The position numbers and the translations under genes are program-made. The notes under the pieces are model-generated. The model saw nothing but the letters and a program-made list of their open reading frames with translations. It did no database searches and was not told the DNA's origin. From an uncultured Eubacteriales bacterium (GTDB taxonomy: Bacteria; Bacillota_A; Clostridia; Christensenellales; Aristaeellaceae): a DNA stretch of 5,814 nt. The stretch lies in NCBI GenBank assembly GCA_902775835.1, contig CACYNZ010000238.1, positions 1-5,814 of the forward strand. Reading direction: 5' to 3'. This document shows, piece after piece, positions 1 through 5,814 of the stretch. Each line of letters opens with the position of its first letter. The first letter of the stretch is position 1.

Positions 1-671
1 AGCGTCCTGGCCAGATCTATCACTTTCTCCTTGGCACGATCGGACGTATAAGGATAGGAATGGAAATGGACAGCGCTCAGTTCCACACCTCTTTTGGCAA
101 TCATCCATCCGGCCACGGGTGAGTCAATACCACCGGAAAGAAGCAGGGTGGCCTTACCAGCGGTACCGATCGGCATGCCTCCGACAGCCATGATCACGCG
201 CACATACAGATAGGCCTGTTCGCGGATTTCCACATTCAGCACATGCTGCGGATGGTGCAGGTCCACCTTCAGTGACGGGCAGCTGGTCAGAACGGCATGT
301 CCGATTTCAGCATTGAGCGCTGGGGAATCCATGGGATAGGCTTTGTCCGACCGGCGGCTGCTGACCTTGAATGTGCCGCTCAGACCGGACATCATGGCAA
401 CGGCCTGTTCCTGAATTTTCGAAAAGTCATCCTTGGGCATTTCGATGGCCGGGCATACGCTGTGAACCCCGAAAACCTTTGTCACCTTATCAATGCAGGT
501 CTGCGCGTCCTCAAAGCCGTCCAGAAAAATTCTGCCGTCATGAAGCCAGACTCGGGCACCCTGATCCTGGACCGCATCACGAATATTCCTGACAAGTTTG
601 TTCATGAAGAATGGGCGGTTCAGCCCTTTCAGAAAGATTTCGCCGTAGCGTACAAGAAGAATCTCTCTCAT
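1..671 (-). CDS. thiI: tRNA 4-thiouridine synthetase ThiI, N-terminal part (3' end off the window)
   Basis: Reverse-strand translation from the ATG at 671 stays open for 223 codons to the window edge, so the C-terminus is missing. It starts MREILLVRYGEIFLKGLNRP, typical of ThiI. Residues about 1-75 form the N-terminal ferredoxin-like region and about 75-165 the THUMP domain, with a FKVSSRRSDKAYPMDS stretch near 101-116. The ATP-binding PP-loop SGGIDS lies at 179-184, followed by HFHSYPYTS at 202-210. The family adenylates U8 of tRNA and inserts sulfur from a protein persulfide; it also serves thiamine thiazole synthesis in some bacteria. Whether a C-terminal rhodanese domain exists cannot be seen, and many Bacillota ThiI proteins lack it. 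The gene starts 9 nt after the cysteine desulfurase stop, which fits a sulfur donor-acceptor pair. A GAGG ribosome site 7 nt upstream supports this start. Cytoplasmic. Confidence 0.96.
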   Translation of the reverse strand, partial: MREILLVRYGEIFLKGLNRPFFMNKLVRNIRDAVQDQGARVWLHDGRIFLDGFEDAQTCIDKVTKVFGVHSVCPAIEMPKDDFSKIQEQAVAMMSGLSGTFKVSSRRSDKAYPMDSPALNAEIGHAVLTSCPSLKVDLHHPQHVLNVEIREQAYLYVRVIMAVGGMPIGTAGKATLLLSGGIDSPVAGWMIAKRGVELSAVHFHSYPYTSDRAKEKVIDLART

Positions 672-678
672 GAAGTTG

Positions 679-682
679 CCTC
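679..682 (-). promoter_or_regulatory. Ribosome binding site of thiI
   Basis: GAGG on the minus strand, 7 nt before the thiI ATG at 671. It overlaps the TGA stop of the upstream desulfurase gene (681-683), so ribosomes finishing that gene end on the thiI loading site. This suggests translational coupling. Confidence 0.7.
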
Positions 683-1826
683 ATTTTCGTATGTATTTCG
701 ATAGTAAAGAATACTGTTTGTATACGCATTCGGCGGTATACCGTATATCCTCTTCCGTCAGGAAGGGATTCAGGCTGAAGCGGAGTGCGCAGTCTGCCCT
801 GGACTGGGATACGCCCATGCTTTTCAGAACCGGTGAAATCTTCTGCTTGTGACTGGCGCAGGCGGAGCCGGCAGAAACATAGATTCCATTCCCCTCAAGC
901 GCAAACAGCATGGTCTGCGAGCGGACCGGCTCAAGAGAAATGTTGAGAATATGCGGACTGCCTTCTTCAGGAGCCGGACCATTGATCCGGGCTGCAGGAA
1001 TAGCATCATGGATCAGATTCCACAGCAGCTGTTTCAGTGCGAGCATGTGTTCAGGACCGTCCGGCGGGAAATGCTCCACAGCTGCACCTAGGGAGAAAAT
1101 GCCAAATGTGTTTTCTGTTCCGGAGCGAAGACCACGTTCCTGTCCGCCGCCGTAGACCACAGGCATGATTCTGTGCTGTTTCTGAAGGATCAGTCCCCCG
1201 ATGCCCTTAAGTGCGTGAATCTTATGTCCGGAGAAGGCATAGGACTGGATATTCAGTGTATTCATATGAATGGGAACCCTCAGGAATCCCTGAACGCCAT
1301 CCACATGAATGGCCGCATCGGGACAAAGGGCATCCCGTAAATGAACCATATCCTCAAGCGGCTGAATGGCACCGGTCTCATTGTTTACCTGCATGATGAC
1401 GATCAGGGAGACACTATTATCCAGCATGTTGCGGTAAGCGTCCAGATCAATCACGCCGGAAGAGGTGACGGGAATCTCCTGCATCTGGAATCCCATTTTT
1501 TCCACTTGATTCCGGCATGCACTGACTGCGGGATGCTCCACGCTGCTCACCAGGACCCTGCCCTGACACCGCAGTGTTTTGAGATAGCCAAGAATGGCAA
1601 GATTGTCAGCTTCAGTTCCGCCTGCGGTGAACACAAGATCGTGCTTTCTTGCATCTGCTGCATTCAGGCACAGAGACCTGACTGCTTCCACCTGCTTCTG
1701 GGCTTCCATAGCGGGCCTGTACAGCGCAGAAGGATTGTGCCACATGCTGCGCATGCTTTTTTCCACGCACTCAATCACTGCTTCAGAGGGCTGAGTGGTG
1801 GCACTGTTGTCCAAATATACCTGCAT
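681..1826 (-). CDS. Cysteine desulfurase, NifS/IscS-type (ThiI-associated)
   Basis: A 381-residue class-V aminotransferase-fold PLP enzyme that removes sulfur from cysteine as a persulfide and releases alanine. Visible hallmarks: YLDNSATTQP at the N-terminus, the GTEAD phosphate-binding segment (70-74), SSVEHPAV with the PLP-stacking His98, Asp176 and Gln179 in HVDGVQ, the Schiff-base lysine K202 in SGHKIHALKG, GGGQERGLRSGTEN (226-239), and the catalytic Cys323 in SAGSACAS. Length is normal for the family (about 380-400). The ATG at 1826 is chosen because the YLDNSATT motif follows directly and CAGGAG lies 8 nt upstream; an extension to 1844 adds six residues and has no comparable site. The gene begins 2 nt after the preceding membrane-protein gene and is followed 9 nt later by thiI, as in the B. 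subtilis nifZ-thiI pair. It is therefore more likely a dedicated sulfur donor for ThiI than the general Fe-S desulfurase. No iscU, iscA or suf gene is visible. Confidence 0.95.
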   Translation of the reverse strand: MQVYLDNSATTQPSEAVIECVEKSMRSMWHNPSALYRPAMEAQKQVEAVRSLCLNAADARKHDLVFTAGGTEADNLAILGYLKTLRCQGRVLVSSVEHPAVSACRNQVEKMGFQMQEIPVTSSGVIDLDAYRNMLDNSVSLIVIMQVNNETGAIQPLEDMVHLRDALCPDAAIHVDGVQGFLRVPIHMNTLNIQSYAFSGHKIHALKGIGGLILQKQHRIMPVVYGGGQERGLRSGTENTFGIFSLGAAVEHFPPDGPEHMLALKQLLWNLIHDAIPAARINGPAPEEGSPHILNISLEPVRSQTMLFALEGNGIYVSAGSACASHKQKISPVLKSMGVSQSRADCALRFSLNPFLTEEDIRYTAECVYKQYSLLSKYIRK

Positions 1827-1828
1827 GC

Positions 1829-2377
1829 TCAGTTCTCCTGCCAAGCACCGAAAGGCAGATACTGCTTGATGTAACTCACCATTTCTTCACTGGGCTCCAG
1901 GACGATGATGTTCTTGTTGCTGTCCTTGACGAAGTAGAAATAGTACAATTCAGCACCGCGGTTGAGGAACCATCTTTTCTGCTTGACGCCTGGAGTGGAA
2001 ATGTAACGCTGGAAAGACTGACTGCTTACTTTTCCAAAAGCTTCCACATTGTTGATTTTCAGGCTTCCAAGGCTTTTGCGCTTATTATTGTTGAACACCT
2101 GAGCGAAATCGAGTACACCGTTGGTAAAGGTATACTCATATTCTGTGCGCAGTCTGTCGCGATAGAGAAACAGGAGTACGGCAATGCCGAGCTGAAACAG
2201 ACCGAAAATCAGAGAAAGCCAATACATCTGTCCGGTGGTAATGGTCTGAATAAACATGGACACTTCGAACATGCCGAGAATGGCAGCAATGATCATGATC
2301 ACAAACGAAATGTAAAAGAAGATTTCTTCGAGAGCCCTGCCTTTTTTCACCACAACCTCTTCAAGAAAACGATCCAT
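1829..2377 (-). CDS. Two-helix membrane protein, DUF6106-like, function unknown
   Basis: A 182-residue protein from the ATG at 2377 (MDRFLEEVVVKKG). Two hydrophobic helices are visible, about residues 17-37 (IFFYISFVIMIIAAILGMF region) and 52-72 (YWLSLIFGLFQLGIAVLLFLY). A soluble tail of about 110 residues follows, with EYEYTFTNGVLDFAQVF (80-95), a basic NNNKRKS patch, and a closing EPSEEMVSYIKQYLP segment (161-175). The layout of two N-terminal helices, an alternating beta-rich tail and a final amphipathic helix resembles bacterial PH-like membrane proteins, and the motif pattern matches my recollection of the DUF6106 family of Clostridia; both assignments are inference. There is no catalytic motif. 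The reading frame extends upstream to 2428, overlapping the DUF212 gene, but the first good ATG is 2377. The stop lies 2 nt before the desulfurase start, so the two are probably co-translated. Confidence 0.85.
   Translation of the reverse strand: MDRFLEEVVVKKGRALEEIFFYISFVIMIIAAILGMFEVSMFIQTITTGQMYWLSLIFGLFQLGIAVLLFLYRDRLRTEYEYTFTNGVLDFAQVFNNNKRKSLGSLKINNVEAFGKVSSQSFQRYISTPGVKQKRWFLNRGAELYYFYFVKDSNKNIIVLEPSEEMVSYIKQYLPFGAWQEN
1835..1840 (-). promoter_or_regulatory. Ribosome binding site of the cysteine desulfurase gene
   Basis: CAGGAG on the minus strand, 8 nt before the ATG at 1826 and inside the last codons of the membrane-protein gene. It decides the start at 1826 over the in-frame upstream codon at 1844. 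Confidence 0.8.
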
Positions 2378-2388
2378 AATGATTAACG

Positions 2389-2397
2389 CTCCTCTCC
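2389..2397 (-). promoter_or_regulatory. Ribosome binding site of the DUF6106-like gene
   Basis: GGAGAGGAG on the minus strand, in the 26-nt gap after the DUF212 stop. The closest AGGAG is 11 nt from the ATG at 2377, slightly long. An in-frame ATT at 2380 would have an 8-nt spacing, but ATT starts are rare, so the ATG is kept. Confidence 0.6.
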
Positions 2398-2403
2398 AAA
2401 TAT

Positions 2404-2856
2404 TTATAAAACGAAAATCCAGAAACATGCCAGCGCTATGCCGACAATGGCGCCGCCAAGGACCTCGAGCGGCGTATGTCCAACGATTTCCTTCATTTCC
2501 CTGTCTGTGATCGGCCTGCCTTCAAACAGGGCACTGTGCAGGATATCATTGATCACTTTCCCCTGGCGCCCGGTTTCGAGACGCACATTCGCAGCGTCGT
2601 ACATGACGATAGCTCCGAATACTGAGCACATGGCAAAATATACCGAATCCCATCCGCAGGAGTCCCCCACCATCAATGCCAGAGAAACCACCATGGCTGT
2701 GTGGGAACTCGGCATCCCGCCGGAAGCAAAAAAACGTTTGAAATCAATCTTTTCATGGAGCAGACCGGCAATGGGTATTTTCAGAGCCTGAGCAATGAGC
2801 CAGGCAAAAAATGAACACCATAGACATCGGTTGTTGAGTAATGCGCCTGCTTGCAC
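2404..2856 (-). CDS. Divergent PAP2 family (DUF212, YuiD-like) membrane protein
   Basis: A 150-residue integral membrane protein related to the acid phosphatase/vanadium haloperoxidase-like family that includes B. subtilis YuiD (about 158 aa). Family hallmarks are visible: a first helix ending in AQALKIPI (22-29), FKRFFASGGMPSSHTA (39-54) with the PSSH signature and His52, MYDAANVRLETGRQGKVIND (85-104), and GHTPLEVLGGAIVGI (126-140). Hydrophobic segments lie at about 11-30, 51-64, 71-87 and 132-149. Classical PAP2 enzymes dephosphorylate lipid (pyro)phosphates; motifs 2 and 3 are recognisable here but the motif-1 Arg-Pro is absent, so activity is not assured. The start is a GTG at 2856: a stop codon lies three codons upstream in frame (2863-2865), no in-frame ATG occurs before the PSSH region, and AGGAAG sits 9 nt before. 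It follows ispA by 16 nt, suggesting a role connected to isoprenoid diphosphates, but this is inference. Confidence 0.92.
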   Translation of the reverse strand: MQAGALLNNRCLWCSFFAWLIAQALKIPIAGLLHEKIDFKRFFASGGMPSSHTAMVVSLALMVGDSCGWDSVYFAMCSVFGAIVMYDAANVRLETGRQGKVINDILHSALFEGRPITDREMKEIVGHTPLEVLGGAIVGIALACFWIFVL

Positions 2857-2865
2857 TCCAAGTCA

Positions 2866-2871
2866 CTTCCT
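2866..2871 (-). promoter_or_regulatory. Ribosome binding site of the DUF212 gene (GTG start)
   Basis: AGGAAG on the minus strand, 9 nt before the GTG at 2856, in the 16-nt gap after the ispA stop. It supports a non-ATG start, the only usable one in this short open frame. Confidence 0.65.
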
Positions 2872-2872
2872 G

Positions 2873-3748
2873 TCATGTATTCCGTCCGAGCATGGACAAG
2901 GCAATTTCACGAAGAATCTTTCCGCGCTCCTGGAATATTTCCAGGCTGGCAAGTGCTTTCCCGGTTTCAAGGTGAATATCTTCTCTGGTTCCCTCTGCTC
3001 CGCGCAGAGCAATCCAGGTCTGCTTGCCTTCTTCAGCATCTTTTCCCAGTGTCTTTCCCATCTGGGCTGCATCGCCTTCCACGTCCAGCAGATCATCCAT
3101 CTGCTGGAATGCGAGTCCAAGATGTCTACCGAAACTGGTCCCGGCAAGCAGCATGTCTGAATTGACTTCTGCCAGATGCAGTCCACCCTCAACGGCGGCT
3201 GTGATCATGTCAGCTGTTTTGTGCGTGTGAATGTATCGTACGGTCTCTTCTGTGACAGGTTTTCCTTCCATGAAAAGGTCTGTGTTCTGTCCTGCAACCA
3301 TGCCGGTGACACCGCAGTAATGGAAGATACTGTTTGCGCATGAAATGCGTCCTTTCGACGGGCTGGCGAGAATCTCCTGAAACAGGATTTCTCCCGCCGC
3401 ACTCAAAAGTCCGTCTCCGCTCAGAATTCCCATTCCCACGCCATACACTACATGATTACACGGCTTTCCACGCCGCATGACATCGTTATCCATACCAGGA
3501 AGATCATCGTGGATGCAGCTGTAGGTGTGAATCATTTCCAGAGCACAGGCGAATGGAAGCGCTGCATCCACATCCCCGCCACCGGCATCGCAGGCAGCAA
3601 GCAGGAGAACGGGACGGATACGCTTGCCGCCCGCCATGAGCGAATAGGTCATGGCTTCCTTCAGAGGAGAAGGAATCATTCCAAGCCTGTTCAGTGAGGG
3701 CTCCAGCTGCTTTTCAACTCTCTGCCTCAGTTCGCTGACTGTATACAT
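2873..3748 (-). CDS. ispA: Farnesyl diphosphate synthase-type polyprenyl synthetase
   Basis: A 291-residue trans-isoprenyl diphosphate synthase, normal length for bacterial IspA. It condenses isopentenyl diphosphate with dimethylallyl/geranyl diphosphate to farnesyl diphosphate, the precursor of undecaprenyl phosphate and quinone side chains. Visible motifs: GGKRIRP (40-46), first Asp-rich motif DDLPGMD (81-87) with the two-residue Pro-Gly insertion and Tyr76 five residues before it as in type II bacterial FPP synthases, RRGKP (92-96), GQNTD (153-157), HTHKTAD (174-180), second Asp-rich motif DDLLD (218-222), and LGKDAEEGKQT (234-244). Both metal-binding motifs are intact. The start is ATG 3748 with AGGAGG 5 nt upstream. 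An ATG at 3766 forms an ATGA overlap with the xseB stop but has no ribosome site and would add only six residues. Geranylgeranyl or longer product cannot be excluded by sequence alone. Cytoplasmic; part of the xseAB-ispA cluster common in Bacillota. No dxs follows it here. Confidence 0.95.
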   Translation of the reverse strand: MYTVSELRQRVEKQLEPSLNRLGMIPSPLKEAMTYSLMAGGKRIRPVLLLAACDAGGGDVDAALPFACALEMIHTYSCIHDDLPGMDNDVMRRGKPCNHVVYGVGMGILSGDGLLSAAGEILFQEILASPSKGRISCANSIFHYCGVTGMVAGQNTDLFMEGKPVTEETVRYIHTHKTADMITAAVEGGLHLAEVNSDMLLAGTSFGRHLGLAFQQMDDLLDVEGDAAQMGKTLGKDAEEGKQTWIALRGAEGTREDIHLETGKALASLEIFQERGKILREIALSMLGRNT

Positions 3749-3753
3749 GCTGT

Positions 3754-3759
3754 CCTCCT
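3754..3759 (-). promoter_or_regulatory. Ribosome binding site of ispA
   Basis: A perfect AGGAGG on the minus strand, 5 nt before the ATG at 3748, in the 14-nt gap between the xseB stop and ispA. It decides for the downstream ATG over the one at 3766. Confidence 0.8.
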
Positions 3760-3762
3760 CTG

Positions 3763-4011
3763 TCATGAAAGGCCCTGGGCGTTTCCGCTGTCTTCAAGCG
3801 GAACTTCTTCAAGGGTGCCGTCTGACTTCTGACGGATCTGGCTTAATTTCTGTCTTGCTTCCGAGAGCTCTTTCTCCAGCACTTCAAGAGCGTTCATTCC
3901 GTTCTGATAAGCCTGCAGCATTTCTTCCAGTCCTAGTTTTCCGCTTTCGAGCTTTTCAGCTATGTCTTCCACATTTTTCAGTCTGTCTTCGAATGAAATC
4001 TTATCCTGCAT
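3763..4011 (-). CDS. xseB: Exodeoxyribonuclease VII small subunit
   Basis: An 82-residue, mostly helical protein with the XseB pattern: ISFEDRLKNVEDIAEKLESG followed by LGLEEMLQAYQNGMNALEVLEKELSEARQKL. The charged helical hairpin is what binds in multiple copies along the coiled-coil arm of XseA; the small subunit has no catalytic residues of its own. Family length is about 60-85 residues. The start ATG 4011 (MQDKISF) lies 8 nt after GAGGA; an ATG at 4017 (MCMQDK) lies only 2 nt from the same site, and the frame stays open upstream to 4053 in the end of xseA. The gene overlaps the xseA stop by 11 nt (4001-4011), a usual arrangement that couples subunit synthesis. The last ~15 residues are acidic and low in conserved content. 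Confidence 0.95.
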   Translation of the reverse strand: MQDKISFEDRLKNVEDIAEKLESGKLGLEEMLQAYQNGMNALEVLEKELSEARQKLSQIRQKSDGTLEEVPLEDSGNAQGLS

Positions 4012-5422
4012 GCACATCGTCCTCTTTCTTTTTTTCAACAGCGAGCGTACCATCGCGGAAATGCAGAGTCATGGAATCCGGTGCATTCTGACTGGAGGTA
4101 ACCACCTGTTTTCCGGAAGTCACAAATGCGTAACCACGTTCCAGCACTCTTTCCGGATTGGTGCTGCTCAGACGGCTCTGAAGGCTTTTTATCGCAGTAT
4201 CTGTCTTGGTCCACTGTTTTTCTGCCGCGGACTGAATTTTCAGATGCAGAAGTGCAGTCAGACGCGCAAGCCTGTCAACTTCTGTTTCCGGAGACTTAAC
4301 AGCCAGTCTCATCCGGGCGGTGCTGAACCGTTTTTCCAGATTCTGCATGGTCTTTGAGACACCGCTTTCGAGACGGTTCGAATCGTCAAGAAGACGCATC
4401 TGCAGCTGATTGAGTGTACCGGTCATGCCCAGGGTCAGTCGGTGCCTGAGCTGCTCCTGGCTTCTCAGAATTTCATTCAGATATCCTTCTGGAGAACGCT
4501 TCATGAACCTGCTTTTCAGCGTAAGGAGGCTGTGTTCCAGCGAATACACGGTTCTTTCCGATGCATGATCCAGATGCTTTCGAAGCAGAAAAATCCGCTG
4601 ACGGATCTGTTCTGCATCCGGGACCACAATTTCGGCAGCATTGGACGGAGTAGATGCACGCCGGTCTGCCACAAAGTCCGCAATGGTTACATCCGGTTCA
4701 TGCCCGATTCCCGTTACCACAGGGAGCGGACATGCCGCGATTGCCCGGGCGACCTGTTCATCATTGAAGCACCACAGGTCCTCCATGGATCCCCCGCCTC
4801 GGGCAAGGATGATCACATCCACGTCAGGAATGGCCGCCGCCAGCCGAATGCCCTGAACCAGGGCGGGAACAGCTTCGGCCCCCTGCACAGGCACAGGGAC
4901 AAGCACAATGGGAATGGATGCATTGCGGTGCGCAGCATCCTTGCACACATCTTTCAATACTTCCCCTGCAGGTGATGTGACCAGTGCAATTTTGTGCGGG
5001 AATGGCGGTAGCGCCTGTTTCCTTTCCGGGGAAAACAGTCCTTCCGCCTCAAGCTTTGCACGTATCTGGAGAAATCTGGTCCAGAGCAAGCCCATTCCAC
5101 TGTCTTCCATACGGCTGACAACAAGGTTTACGGTACCGCCCCGGGCATAGAAAGAAACGGAACCCGTGCAAACTACCTGAAGCCCGTTTGGCTGTCTTCC
5201 GGCGAATCTGGCCGAAAGGACAGCCCAAGTGGAACGCCAGATGATGCATCGCACAATTTCATCTGTCTCATCCTTGATGGAAAAATATATATGCCCGGAG
5301 CTTGCGCGCATCCAGCCGGTAATCTGTCCGCTTACGCGGAACTCCCCTGACATGTGCCTTGCGAGCGTGCTTTGTACAATCCGGTTGAAAGCGCTTACTG
5401 ACAGGATTTCAAGCTGTTCCAT
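4001..5422 (-). CDS. xseA: Exodeoxyribonuclease VII large subunit
   Basis: A 473-residue catalytic subunit of exonuclease VII, which degrades single-stranded DNA from both ends into oligonucleotides in repair and removal of damaged or multicopy ssDNA. An N-terminal OB-fold (about 1-105) includes [24 protein letters not shown] in shape; the linker has [20 protein letters not shown] (123-142). The nuclease domain has [14 protein letters not shown] with Asp158, [15 protein letters not shown] with Arg208, and [20 protein letters not shown] with His241 and Asp244; these align with E. coli Asp155, Arg205, His238 and Asp241, reported as important for catalysis. Residues about 270-410 are a long helical coiled-coil arm that binds XseB, followed by [13 protein letters not shown] (422-434). 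Length is normal. The start is ATG 5422 (MEQLEIL), with GGAGAG 8 nt upstream; a longer frame from a TTG at 5446 adds residues not typical of XseA. It overlaps the folD 3' end by 14 nt. Confidence 0.96.
   Translation of the reverse strand: MEQLEILSVSAFNRIVQSTLARHMSGEFRVSGQITGWMRASSGHIYFSIKDETDEIVRCIIWRSTWAVLSARFAGRQPNGLQVVCTGSVSFYARGGTVNLVVSRMEDSGMGLLWTRFLQIRAKLEAEGLFSPERKQALPPFPHKIALVTSPAGEVLKDVCKDAAHRNASIPIVLVPVPVQGAEAVPALVQGIRLAAAIPDVDVIILARGGGSMEDLWCFNDEQVARAIAACPLPVVTGIGHEPDVTIADFVADRRASTPSNAAEIVVPDAEQIRQRIFLLRKHLDHASERTVYSLEHSLLTLKSRFMKRSPEGYLNEILRSQEQLRHRLTLGMTGTLNQLQMRLLDDSNRLESGVSKTMQNLEKRFSTARMRLAVKSPETEVDRLARLTALLHLKIQSAAEKQWTKTDTAIKSLQSRLSSTNPERVLERGYAFVTSGKQVVTSSQNAPDSMTLHFRDGTLAVEKKKEDDVHAG
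4020..4025 (-). promoter_or_regulatory. Ribosome binding site of xseB
   Basis: AGAGGA on the minus strand inside the last codons of xseA, 8 nt before the xseB ATG at 4011. It lies just downstream of a run of seven adenines (4029-4035). Confidence 0.65.
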
Positions 5423-5814
5423 GAGCGAGTCTCTCCGCTGCATCAATGGTATTGGACAGCAGTGCTGATATGGTCATGGGGCCTGCACCGCCGGGAACCG
5501 GAGAAAGGAATCCGGCTACTTCCTTCACACTTTCCGGCTCGATGTCCCCTGTCAGCTTGCCATTTACCCGGGCAATGCCGGCATCAATTACAACGGCGCC
5601 CGGCTTCACCATATCGCCCGTAATCAGATGCGCCTGCCCTGTGGCAGCGACCAGGATATCTGCCTGGCGCGTGATTTCCGCAAGATTTTTTGTGTGCGAA
5701 TGACAAATCGTCACCGTACAGTTCTGCTCAAGAAGCATCATGGCACAGGGCTTTCCAACGATCACGCTGCGCCCTATCACTACAGCGTGCTTCCCGTCCA
5801 TGTCAATTCCACTC
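5409..5814 (-). CDS. folD: Bifunctional methylenetetrahydrofolate dehydrogenase/cyclohydrolase FolD, C-terminal part (5' end off the window)
   Basis: The frame is open to the right edge, and the codons before the internal Met at 5801 read S-G-I-D, so the gene continues beyond the window; about the last 134 of a usual ~285 residues are present. This half holds the NADP-binding Rossmann domain: [16 protein letters not shown] matches the FolD signature GRSxIVGxP, then [23 protein letters not shown], and [10 protein letters not shown] near the C-terminus (the usual PGGVGPMT with Val to Ala). FolD interconverts methylene-, methenyl- and formyl-tetrahydrofolate in the cytosol, supplying one-carbon units. 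The catalytic YxxxK region lies outside the window. Its 3' end overlaps xseA by 14 nt; folD-xseA-xseB is a common Bacillota order. Confidence 0.95.
   Translation of the reverse strand, partial: SGIDMDGKHAVVIGRSVIVGKPCAMMLLEQNCTVTICHSHTKNLAEITRQADILVAATGQAHLITGDMVKPGAVVIDAGIARVNGKLTGDIEPESVKEVAGFLSPVPGGAGPMTISALLSNTIDAAERLAHGTA
5431..5436 (-). promoter_or_regulatory. Ribosome binding site of xseA
   Basis: GGAGAG on the minus strand within the end of folD, 8 nt before the ATG at 5422. It decides the xseA start over the TTG at 5446 and the ATG at 5443. Confidence 0.75.

Noticed and set aside
297..704. A 135-residue plus-strand open frame at the left side
   Set aside because: It is antisense to thiI, whose THUMP and PP-loop motifs are clear on the minus strand.
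1341..1874. A 177-residue plus-strand open frame opposite the cysteine desulfurase
   Set aside because: It lies entirely antisense to a gene with all desulfurase catalytic motifs, has no recognisable domain, and its His/Cys-rich composition is what reverse reading of this gene gives.
2378..2403. Possible promoter or terminator between the DUF212 and DUF6106-like genes
   Set aside because: This is the longest gap in the window but only 26 nt, and it is taken up by a ribosome site; no -10/-35 pair or stem-loop with a U-run fits.
2863..3192. A 109-residue minus-strand open frame within ispA in another frame
   Set aside because: It is an out-of-frame shadow of the IspA C-terminal half; IspA motifs lie in the other frame.
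3651..4091. A plus-strand open frame across the ispA-xseB-xseA junctions
   Set aside because: It is Ser/Leu/Phe-rich antisense of three well-supported genes, with no motif.
4442..4975. A 177-residue plus-strand open frame opposite xseA
   Set aside because: It is antisense to the conserved nuclease domain of XseA, with no family resemblance.
1..5814. Mobile element, CRISPR array, tRNA, riboswitch or defence system
   Set aside because: No transposase, recombinase or nuclease-defence motifs, no spaced direct repeats, and no non-coding space large enough for such elements.

Overview
The window is a solid block of protein-coding genes, all on the minus strand. Read in transcription order (right to left) it contains: the C-terminal half of folD (running off the right edge), xseA, xseB, an ispA-type farnesyl diphosphate synthase, a divergent PAP2 (DUF212/YuiD-like) membrane protein, a small two-helix membrane protein of uncertain function (DUF6106-like), a NifS/IscS-type cysteine desulfurase, and the N-terminal part of thiI (running off the left edge). 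Genes overlap by 11-14 nt or are separated by 2-26 nt. I see no room for an internal promoter in the gaps and no terminator hairpin, so one transcript is the simplest reading.

The gene set and order (folD-xseA-xseB-ispA followed by a DUF212 gene; a NifS-like desulfurase directly before thiI), the strong AGGAGG-type ribosome sites and the moderate GC content suggest a Bacillota genome, most probably a Clostridia-class anaerobe. TGG encodes Trp throughout and TGA acts as a stop, so the code is the standard bacterial one. I cannot name a genus from the sequence.

The right part (about 2404-5814) combines one-carbon folate metabolism (FolD), exonuclease VII (XseA large and XseB small subunits) and isoprenoid chain elongation (IspA), with the DUF212 protein as a possible membrane phosphatase-like partner. 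The left part (1-2377) is a sulfur-transfer module: the cysteine desulfurase would make a persulfide from cysteine and pass it to ThiI for 4-thiouridine in tRNA and/or thiamine thiazole synthesis. The DUF6106-like membrane protein sits at the junction and is spaced 2 nt from the desulfurase.

I found no mobile element, CRISPR array, tRNA/rRNA, riboswitch or obvious foreign gene. This is mainly an ordinary housekeeping region. The points most worth following up are the two poorly characterised membrane proteins and the joining of the xseAB-ispA block to the nifS-thiI block. The thiI fragment at the left edge has no stop codon in the window and could easily be missed.
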